From assembly GCA_025453715.1 (NCBI GenBank), contig JALOPT010000063.1:1-7995 (forward strand): a DNA stretch of 7,995 bases. The letters are read 5' to 3'. Both the position numbers and the translations under genes were made by a program. Every line of letters starts with the position of its first letter. The stretch's first letter is position 1. Below, in pieces: positions 1 through 3,910 of the stretch. The stretch comes from Methanoregulaceae archaeon (GTDB lineage Archaea; Halobacteriota; Methanomicrobia; Methanomicrobiales; Methanospirillaceae). The notes beneath the pieces are model-generated. The model was not told the origin of the DNA. It did no database searches and worked only from the letters and a program-made list of their open reading frames with translations.

Positions 1-1
1 C

Positions 2-100
2 GGGGTACCTGGGTGACGGGAGTGGTATGCGGACTACCCGGTGAAGACGGGGGAGGATTTTCCGGTTGCCCGGGGCCTGGTGCGGTACAGCCTGCATTGA
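2..100 (+). pseudogene. C-terminal fragment of an unrecognised protein, apparently frameshifted
   Basis: The frame ending at the TGA at 98-100 reads EWYADYPVKTGEDFPVARGL and then VRYSLH. It has the look of a real protein end, with aromatic and charged residues alternating. The same frame has a TGA at 14-16, so it cannot extend to the window edge. The two other frames are open across the first 15-20 bases, and either would join well (GYLGDG from frame 3, GTWVT from frame 1). A single-base indel near the GGG run at 18-20 would restore a continuous frame. This may be a decayed gene, a sequencing or assembly error, or a chance fragment. I do not recognise the family, and only about 27 codons are visible. 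Confidence 0.35.
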
Positions 101-236
101 AAATGAGCAGGGTGAGGATGAGAAGGGTTAGTGGATAGGCGGGACGCATATAGCCCGGTACGATACCTGAAGGTAAAAAGATACGGTAGGAGACCGGGCA
201 AAAAACCGGGTCGCTGGCACCATCAGAATTCATTAC

Positions 237-271
237 AAAAAAACCATCCCGCAATAAAAAATCCGGGATGG
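237..271 (-). terminator. Intrinsic-type terminator read on the minus strand
   Basis: CCATCCCG at 244-251 is perfectly complementary to CGGGATGG at 264-271, giving an 8-bp GC-rich stem with a 12-nt loop. The plus strand carries seven A residues at 237-243, so on the minus strand the stem is followed immediately by a run of seven T. On the plus strand no T-run follows. The element therefore stops transcription moving leftward. No minus-strand protein gene lies just to its right, which points to a short non-coding transcript or an antisense stop. Confidence 0.65.
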
Positions 272-325
272 ATAACCAGGGGCCCCCATTATTATTGTGC
301 GGAGAGGACGGGAACTGAAATGTCT
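237..325 (-). ncRNA. Candidate small RNA between a symmetric TATA box and a minus-strand terminator
   Basis: The AT element at 344-354 reads GAAAATTTAAAA on the minus strand and could direct transcription leftward, starting near 320-325. The hairpin and T-run at 237-271 would end it, giving an RNA of roughly 85 nt. No minus-strand open frame of useful length lies inside; one GTG-initiated 15-codon frame ends before 295 and starts upstream of the predicted start site. This is inference from promoter and terminator geometry only. The alternative is a lone terminator that blocks antisense transcription into the upstream gene. Confidence 0.3.
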
Positions 326-343
326 TTCACCCGTTTCACTGCC

Positions 344-354
344 TTTTAAATTTT
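344..354 (+). promoter_or_regulatory. TATA-like promoter element of the VIT1-like gene
   Basis: TTTTAAATTTT lies about 55-65 bp before the ATG at 408. The expected archaeal start site is about 25 bp downstream, near 372-376, leaving a leader of about 35 nt. The element is nearly symmetric, so it could also serve a minus-strand transcript. Confidence 0.45.
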
Positions 355-407
355 CATTTCTCCAATAATTATGGCATGAGTCTTACCCGCGTGAGGTTGT
401 TCCGGTC

Positions 408-1115
408 ATGAGCGACACACAACAGTGTTCCCGTATCGGCCGTGTGAAGGAATCGTTCCGCTGTTCGTTCGGGGAAATCGTCTTTGGCATGTCGGACGGT
501 ACCGTCTCGATCTTCGGCCTTGTGGCCGGGATGGTGGCAGGTGCCCAGTCGGGCAATGTTATCCTGCTTGCCGGTGCAACGGCGGCAATCGCTGCAACTG
601 TTTCGATGATGGCAGGTGTGTTCCTTGACCTTGAGTCCGAAAAGGACGCTGCACGGGTAGAGGCTGCACAGCGGGAGGCAGAGATCCGCTCCGACCCGGG
701 GGGTGTCGTAAAGAAGCTGATCCGTGACCTGGAAGGAACCGGCATCAGTAAGACCAGCATTGATGCGCTCCAGGTCGATTTCGAGAAGGATCCGCTTTCC
801 ATACAGAAATTCGAGGATGTGGTTGCCGGAGAAGAGGAAAACCCGGCAGAAAAAGCCCCGCCCTGGGTCCACGCCTGCTGGATGGGGATTGCGGACTTCG
901 TCGCTGCGATGACACCCGTCATCCCGTTCGCGTTCCTTCCGCTTGAACAGGCAAAATATGTCTGCATTGCGGGGACAGCAGTACTCCTCTTCCTGCTTGG
1001 ACTCGGGAGAGCACGGCTTGGCCAGCGGCCGGTAGTCCGGACGGTGCTCGAGACGATGGCAATTGCAACCGCTGCAGGTATTGCTGGTGTTATCTTCGCC
1101 CTGATAATAACCTGA
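408..1115 (+). CDS. VIT1/CCC1 family membrane protein (putative iron/manganese transporter)
   Basis: This 235-residue protein has the layout of the VIT1/CCC1 (DUF125) family: two helices (about 25-46 and 49-72), a long charged cytosolic segment (about 73-153), then three helices (about 154-178, 183-202, 212-234). The first helix carries GMSDGTVSIFGLVAG with Asp30, matching the family's DGLV/T motif whose aspartate lines the metal path. TVSMMAG at 64-70 matches the SMAAG motif, and MTPVIPF at 168-174 matches the third-helix motif before the last pair. The Glu/Asp-rich middle (ESEKD at 76-80, EAAQREAE at 85-92, EEENPAE at 142-148) resembles the metal-binding linker of VIT1. Known family members move Fe2+ or Mn2+ across membranes. 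The glutamate that commonly follows the SMAAG glycine is Val71 here, so transport activity or ion choice may differ. An in-frame stop at 366-368 leaves ATG 408 as the first ATG of the frame. A weak GTGAGG lies 11 nt upstream of it. Confidence 0.85.
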   Translation: MSDTQQCSRIGRVKESFRCSFGEIVFGMSDGTVSIFGLVAGMVAGAQSGNVILLAGATAAIAATVSMMAGVFLDLESEKDAARVEAAQREAEIRSDPGGVVKKLIRDLEGTGISKTSIDALQVDFEKDPLSIQKFEDVVAGEEENPAEKAPPWVHACWMGIADFVAAMTPVIPFAFLPLEQAKYVCIAGTAVLLFLLGLGRARLGQRPVVRTVLETMAIATAAGIAGVIFALIIT

Positions 1116-1147
1116 ACGGGTGGAACCGGAAAAAGTCCCACCAAACC

Positions 1148-1160
1148 CTTCTTTTTATTT
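1148..1160 (+). terminator. T-rich terminator of the VIT1-like gene
   Basis: TTCTTTTTATTT lies about 33 bp after the stop codon. It is preceded by a weak 5-bp repeat (GGTGG 1119-1123, CCACC 1138-1142). Archaeal RNA polymerase stops at such T-runs without needing a strong stem. Confidence 0.5.
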
Positions 1161-1189
1161 GGGAGGATAACCGGTTTTTAAAAATGACG

Positions 1190-1310
1190 GCCCCCGAAAT
1201 CCCTTTGTCGATGGCTGTGGCCAGGGGCAGAAAGAAGGCGATTGTGTTAGTCAGGTAAGAAAATTTTCAGCAGGATGAACAAGGTCCGAAATCGCTTTAG
1301 TTTTTTTCTT
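1190..1310 (+). ncRNA. Candidate small transcript in the convergent gap
   Basis: A TATA-like TTTTTAAAAA at about 1175-1184 would place a start near 1203-1210, and a run of seven T (1301-1307) would end it. Near the predicted 5' end, TGGC (1212-1215) pairs with GCCA (1220-1223) across a TGTG tetraloop. GCCCC (1190-1194) can pair with GGGGC (1224-1228), although it may lie before the transcript start. This is a promoter/terminator inference only. The same signals could instead be remnants of a decayed gene. Confidence 0.2.
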
Positions 1311-1404
1311 GTCGCGAAGGGTCTGACTGTCGATGGGTGTGAAAAGGGCCTAATATTGAACTAATTTGTCTTAATACAGAAAAATTAACAGATACATCCT
1401 GCAT

Positions 1405-1420
1405 GCGGAAAAAAAGAATT
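1405..1420 (-). terminator. T-run terminator of the SIMPL gene
   Basis: Seven A residues on the plus strand (1409-1415) give a T7 run on the minus strand, about 14 bp after the SIMPL stop codon. No strong stem precedes it, as is usual for archaeal terminators. Confidence 0.55.
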
Positions 1421-1428
1421 TACTGGTT

Positions 1429-2148
1429 TCACCGGATCAGGTACGTAACGGTGACAGATGCGGTAACCGTCACTTCACCCGGCTGGATTGGTGTCGGTGC
1501 TGAACCTGACGCCATGTCATTCTTTGCGTAGTTCTGGAACAGAACCGGTGTGTACCCCTGGCCGACATCCACGGTTTTTACCGCGGTAATATTGACGCCA
1601 AGTGCGGTCGCAACCGTCTGGGCATCGGCAGCAGCCCTTGCAGTAGCTTCTTTCAGTGCCTCGGTCCTGATCACCTGGGCCTGTTCATCCGACAGGAGGA
1701 ACTGGATCGAATTTGCCTGGTTAATACCGTTCGCGACCCCGATATCAATTACTTCCCCGGTTCGACTGACATCGTGAAGGGTAACCGTCAGGGTATTGGT
1801 GACATGATATGCCTTAATCTTCTGGGCCGGGAACCTGATATCATCGTAAACAGGGTAGATGGTATAGCCGGTGGTCTTGAGGGCGTCCCTCGGGATCCCG
1901 GCAGCCTTCAGGGCATCCATCACTTTTGTCATTATGGCAGCATTCTCAGCCTGGGCGGCTTTCACATCGACATTCTCTGTTTCGACAGCGAGTGAAATCT
2001 GGGCACGGTCCGGGGTACCGATAACAGAACCGGTCCCTGAAGCCGTAATTGTCCGATCATCGCTTGTATCAGCCGCCGAAACAGTTCCAATCGCCAGGAG
2101 GGCAACAAGAACCACGAGGGCCGTCAGAATTGCTATTCTATTCTTCAT
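1429..2148 (-). CDS. Exported SIMPL-domain (DUF541) protein
   Basis: This 239-residue protein begins with a classic signal sequence: MKNR, a hydrophobic core at about 5-22, and a small-residue cleavage site near VSAA (23-26). The remainder is a SIMPL/DUF541 domain running to the C-terminus. It starts with RTITASGTGSV, the recurrent first strand of the family, followed by PDRAQISLAVETE, an Ala-rich helix with a KAAGI(P) turn, and TTGYTIYPVYD. The C-terminal end alternates V/T in a final strand (GEVTVTASVTVTYLIR). Family members are periplasmic or cell-surface proteins; BP26 of Brucella forms ring-shaped oligomers, and others are linked to stress tolerance. No enzymatic residue set is known. 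The product should lie outside the membrane in the pseudo-periplasm. Its ATG overlaps the TGA of the upstream small membrane protein (ATGA, 2145-2148), indicating translational coupling. Confidence 0.9.
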   Translation of the reverse strand: MKNRIAILTALVVLVALLAIGTVSAADTSDDRTITASGTGSVIGTPDRAQISLAVETENVDVKAAQAENAAIMTKVMDALKAAGIPRDALKTTGYTIYPVYDDIRFPAQKIKAYHVTNTLTVTLHDVSRTGEVIDIGVANGINQANSIQFLLSDEQAQVIRTEALKEATARAAADAQTVATALGVNITAVKTVDVGQGYTPVLFQNYAKNDMASGSAPTPIQPGEVTVTASVTVTYLIR

Positions 2149-2282
2149 GATTGATCAGGACACTGTTTCGCGGCGTTCTGTTTAATCTTTCCCTTGACTG
2201 CGAACAGAATGGCAGTCATGATGGAACCCATGACAGCAAGGAAAAACAACGGGCCCCCATACGGGTCTCTTTCCATGTACAT
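2145..2282 (-). CDS. Small single-helix membrane protein coupled to the SIMPL gene
   Basis: A 45-codon frame begins with ATG at 2282, with a second in-frame ATG at 2276. It ends in a TGA that overlaps the SIMPL start codon as ATGA. The product starts MYMERDPYGGP and continues into one hydrophobic helix at about residues 11-29 (core LFFLAVMGSIMTAILFAV). It then has a basic tail (KGKIK at 30-34, K39). The positive residues after the helix predict a C-terminus in the cytoplasm and a short N-terminus outside. A TATA-like element about 25 bp before ATG 2282 would make the transcript leaderless, which fits the absence of a ribosome binding site. A further in-frame ATG at 2318 would add 12 residues but lies upstream of that TATA. 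The family is not recognised. The context suggests a membrane partner or anchor for the SIMPL protein. Confidence 0.7.
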   Translation of the reverse strand: MYMERDPYGGPLFFLAVMGSIMTAILFAVKGKIKQNAAKQCPDQS

Positions 2283-2302
2283 GGATGGATTTTTGGGAGG
2301 TG

Positions 2303-2314
2303 TGTTTATTAATA
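2303..2314. promoter_or_regulatory. Symmetric TATA element shared by divergent genes
   Basis: TGTTTATTAATA reads as a TATA-like box in both directions. Leftward, its distance to ATG 2282 (about 25 bp) fits a leaderless mRNA for the small membrane protein and SIMPL. Rightward, a start near 2335 would give a leader of about 37 nt for the 89-residue orphan gene at 2372. Confidence 0.4.
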
Positions 2315-2371
2315 GCATGATTACAGAGTAAGGATCATGCGTTCCTATGCCGGGAATCAGGTGAAAATGAT

Positions 2372-2641
2372 ATGATCACCCAGGATGTGATACGGAAACT
2401 CTGGGATGCTGCGGGGTATGGAAATGTCGCCGTATGGGGAGATGACACGATGACCATAGTGCCGGCTGATTATCCGGGTGAGACTGCCGGGAAAAAGCCA
2501 ATTGCAATCCTCAAGCCCATCGCTCTCGTGAACGAGTACGATCTCCTGGACTTTGCCCTCAGTGACGAAAAACTGCTTAATTCTATCGAAAATACCCTTC
2601 GTGCCGCCGGTGGGCAGGTGACACGGGACCAGGGGCCCTGA
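2372..2641 (+). CDS. Conserved-looking 89-residue protein of unknown function
   Basis: This is a small soluble protein with no signal peptide, membrane segment or cysteine. It opens with a helix (ITQDVIRKLWDAAG), then AVWGDDTMTIVPADYPGE, a strand-like KKPIAILKPIALVNEYD, and an acidic helix (LLDFALSDEKLLNSIENTLR). The ribosome binding site is clear: AGGTGA at 2359-2364, 7 nt before the ATG. An earlier ATG at 2367 is out of frame. Balanced composition and the good ribosome binding site mark it as a real gene. I do not recognise a named family. It is divergent from the small-membrane-protein/SIMPL pair and may share its promoter region, but no functional link is visible. Confidence 0.8.
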   Translation: MITQDVIRKLWDAAGYGNVAVWGDDTMTIVPADYPGETAGKKPIAILKPIALVNEYDLLDFALSDEKLLNSIENTLRAAGGQVTRDQGP

Positions 2642-2670
2642 CCAGTTCAACACATTTTCAGGCCATGATA

Positions 2671-2716
2671 ACCGGTTAATAACGGAGCCGCCGGACCGGT
2701 ATCAATTTACTTCTTA
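2671..2716 (+). terminator. Possible terminator of the 89-residue orphan gene
   Basis: Two copies of the self-complementary ACCGGT (2671-2676 and 2695-2700) could form a 6-bp stem, followed by T-rich TCAATTTACTTCTT (2702-2715). The stem is short and the T-run is broken, so this is tentative. Confidence 0.3.
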
Positions 2717-2936
2717 TCCAGGAGAACCGCTAAATTGTTTTCCGGTAAAAGGCAGGATCCTGGTCACTATTATTGGAAAATGAAAACGCTGAAAAATTCG
2801 GTTTGAAGGGATCTGCCCGGTCTCCTCCTGATTATCACTGTGAATCGCACCATGCATCACCCTGCTGGATCCATAACCTGTGAACAACGGCAATAAAACA
2901 GGGTTGTTTTGGTGTTTCGGTATGTACGGCTACAGT

Positions 2937-2986
2937 GGTAGAGAGACCTTCATCTCCGTCATCACTGTCTTCCCGGAGACACTACC
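2937..2986 (-). terminator. Hairpin after the DUF2769 stop codon
   Basis: TCTCCG at 2953-2958 pairs with CGGAGA at 2974-2979. Outside this, GGTAG (2937-2941) pairs with CTACC (2982-2986), forming a two-part stem directly after the minus-strand TAA. No T-run follows, so it may stabilise the mRNA end rather than terminate transcription. Confidence 0.35.
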
Positions 2987-3307
2987 TTAGCGGTTCAGTG
3001 ACGTGCCCCAGAGTGTATTTTCGTACCGCTGGGCCATTTCGGAGCCCTTAATGCAGAATTTCTGGTGTTTCAACCCGACTTCTTTCCCGAGAGAACACTG
3101 GGGACAGGAACATCCCTTGTCATCGCTGATGCACATGAAACTCTTTCCTGTTACACAGAAGAGTTTCTCTGATGCCTTTGATGCACAGTTGTTATATGTC
3201 GGACAAGACGGGCAGGGACATTTCGATTTGAAATCTGCGATGAGATCTGCCTGTTCTTTGGGACTCTTTTTTGCGACACTTTCCATTGTTTGTTCGAACT
3301 TATCCAT
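2987..3307 (-). CDS. DUF2769 family cysteine-rich protein
   Basis: This 106-residue soluble protein has ten cysteines arranged as two similar halves. The first half holds CPCPSC at 30-35, then C41, C51 and C59. The second holds CSCPQC at 66-71 and C85. Each half carries C-x-C-x2-C followed later by an FC(V/I)xGxS/KGS segment (LFCVTGKS 49-56, KFCIKGSE 83-90). This pattern is typical of DUF2769, found in methanogens, and suggests bound metal (zinc or an Fe-S cluster); the ligand is unproven. The open frame extends upstream to 3520, but the extra 71 residues cross the promoter and overlap the divergent MarR gene. I chose ATG 3307, which starts MDKFEQTM and sits about 35 bp downstream of a TATA-like element. 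The gene is divergent from MarR-Lon, and shared regulation is plausible. Confidence 0.85.
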   Translation of the reverse strand: MDKFEQTMESVAKKSPKEQADLIADFKSKCPCPSCPTYNNCASKASEKLFCVTGKSFMCISDDKGCSCPQCSLGKEVGLKHQKFCIKGSEMAQRYENTLWGTSLNR

Positions 3308-3337
3308 ACTGCACCACGTCACTGAATAGTGATACCT

Positions 3338-3346
3338 CTTAAAATA
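3338..3346 (-). promoter_or_regulatory. TATA-like element for the DUF2769 gene
   Basis: On the minus strand this reads TATTTTAAG. A start about 26 bp downstream, near 3316, leaves a leader of about 9 nt before ATG 3307. This supports the short form of the protein over the longer open frame. Confidence 0.45.
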
Positions 3347-3377
3347 GTTTGTGGCGGATGACAAGCCATGATCTTTT

Positions 3378-3401
3378 TTACCGGTAACAGCATGGTACCG
3401 G
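3378..3401. promoter_or_regulatory. Palindromic site between the divergent DUF2769 and MarR genes
   Basis: TTACCGGTAA (3378-3387) is a perfect 10-bp palindrome. Its CCGGTA half also forms an inverted repeat with TACCGG at 3396-3401, with a 9-nt spacer. It lies between the two promoters and could be a regulator site acting on both genes, but ACCGGT is common in this sequence. Confidence 0.3.
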
Positions 3402-3417
3402 ATCATCACCCTTATCA

Positions 3418-3432
3418 TTAGGTAAAACCTAA
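3418..3432. promoter_or_regulatory. Likely MarR operator (autoregulation)
   Basis: TTAGGT, three A residues, then ACCTAA form a perfect 6-bp inverted repeat. It ends 18 bp before the MarR ATG. AT-rich inverted repeats in this position are the usual binding sites of MarR-type dimers. The site overlaps the region where the TATA box or start site must lie, so binding would block transcription of MarR and, through the operon, Lon. Confidence 0.5.
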
Positions 3433-3450
3433 CTAACAAAAGATCGACGC

Positions 3451-3870
3451 ATGAAAGAACGTGAGGAGCATTTGTTTGAAGTGTTTGAAAACCTGCTGAA
3501 GGCCAGGCATGAATGCTCATGTACTATCTTCTCCGAATGCGGGTTACCGGATATGACGGTCAGGCAGATCGCCTATCTGAAAACCATCGATGAACAGGGT
3601 GAGATCACCTTCAGCCAGCTTGCCGGGATCACCAGGAACTCAAAACCCACGATCTCCGAGATGATCAACAAATTTGAACGGATGGCATGTGTGTACCGTG
3701 AACGTTGCCCTGAAGACGGGAGGGTCCTGTACATCCGGCTGACCGATAAGGGCCAGAAAATTGCGAAGGCCGAACAGGCTGCCTTGCGAATGGTCATCGA
3801 TCGGATGATGGAGTCACTTGACGAAACCGAGCAGGAACTCCTGTTGAAGATCCTGGAAAAAGTCAGGTAA
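3451..3870 (+). CDS. MarR family winged-helix transcriptional regulator
   Basis: At 139 residues it matches the usual MarR size. Helices at the N- and C-termini form the dimer interface, and the central winged helix-turn-helix includes ITFSQLAGITRNS (52-64), the recognition helix KPTISEMINKFER (65-77) and a wing with PEDGRVLYIRLTDKG (87-101). The Asp89/Arg91 pair is the family's conserved DxR. The protein has five cysteines: C22, C24 and C30 in the first helical region, and C80 and C86 beside the recognition helix and wing. Many MarR proteins sense oxidants through such residues, so redox or metal sensing is possible but unproven. An inverted repeat just upstream suggests autoregulation. Lon starts 40 bp downstream on the same strand, so MarR probably controls Lon. 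No strong ribosome binding site is visible, and the mRNA may be leaderless or nearly so. Confidence 0.9.
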   Translation: MKEREEHLFEVFENLLKARHECSCTIFSECGLPDMTVRQIAYLKTIDEQGEITFSQLAGITRNSKPTISEMINKFERMACVYRERCPEDGRVLYIRLTDKGQKIAKAEQAALRMVIDRMMESLDETEQELLLKILEKVR

Positions 3871-3910
3871 TCATAATGGCAGCTGGCACGTTTCGGGAAT
3901 ATCAGATTGA

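Larger units (their letters stand above)
101..407. other. 307-bp non-coding region before the VIT1-like gene
   Basis: No convincing gene is present. A 72-codon open frame beginning with GTG at 131 has a biased, basic composition and no ribosome binding site, so I discount it. The region contains a hairpin plus A-run at 237-271, which is a terminator when read on the minus strand. It also has a symmetric TATA-like element near 344-354 just upstream of the next gene. A weaker inverted repeat pairs GCCCGGT at 153-159 with ACCGGGC at 193-199. Confidence 0.6.
1116..1428. other. 313-bp convergent gap with split direct repeats
   Basis: This gap separates two converging genes. It holds a T-run terminator near each gene and a pair of imperfect direct repeats. 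CCGAAATCCCTTT at 1194-1206 recurs as CCGAAATCGCTTT at 1286-1298. TGTCGATGGCTGTG at 1206-1219 recurs as TGTCGATGGGTGTG at 1328-1341. The two motifs abut in the first copy and are separated by 29 bp in the second. A TATA-like TTTTTAAAAA sits at about 1175-1184 and a T7 run at 1301-1307. A 24-codon ATG frame (1184-1258) is open but not persuasive as a gene. Confidence 0.5.
2642..2986. other. 345-bp convergent gap without a recognisable gene
   Basis: It lies between the converging orphan gene and the DUF2769 gene. It holds the possible terminator at 2671-2716, a perfect 10-bp palindrome CAGGATCCTG at 2753-2762, and a hairpin next to the DUF2769 stop codon. Open frames in both directions are shorter than 50 codons and lack coding character. 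Confidence 0.6.

Noticed and set aside
131..349. 72-codon plus-strand open frame starting with GTG
   Set aside because: It has very basic, low-complexity content, no ribosome binding site, and runs through the minus-strand terminator hairpin.
383..1144. 253-codon minus-strand open frame opposite the VIT1-like gene
   Set aside because: Its Ser/Arg/Ala-rich content is typical of an antisense shadow. The plus-strand frame has coherent helices and family motifs.
1184..1258. 24-codon ATG frame in the convergent gap (MTAPEIPLSMAVARGR...)
   Set aside because: The GGGAGG is too far upstream (about 18 nt), the ATG lies directly at the TATA-like element, and there is no sign of coding constraint. It is kept only as part of the repeat observation.
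2357..2653. 98-codon minus-strand open frame opposite the 89-residue gene
   Set aside because: The plus-strand gene has a clear AGGTGA site and better protein composition. The minus frame mirrors it.
2753..2762. Perfect 10-bp palindrome CAGGATCCTG
   Set aside because: It lies alone in a convergent gap, far from any promoter. A single palindrome of this length is expected by chance in a window this size.
2705..2860. Minus-strand frame of about 47 codons in the 345-bp gap
   Set aside because: No convincing promoter, a weak ribosome binding site, and no recognisable protein character.
3308..3520. N-terminal extension of the DUF2769 gene
   Set aside because: It overlaps the divergent MarR gene, its operator and the TATA-like element at 3338-3346. 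The residues look unlike the rest of the protein.
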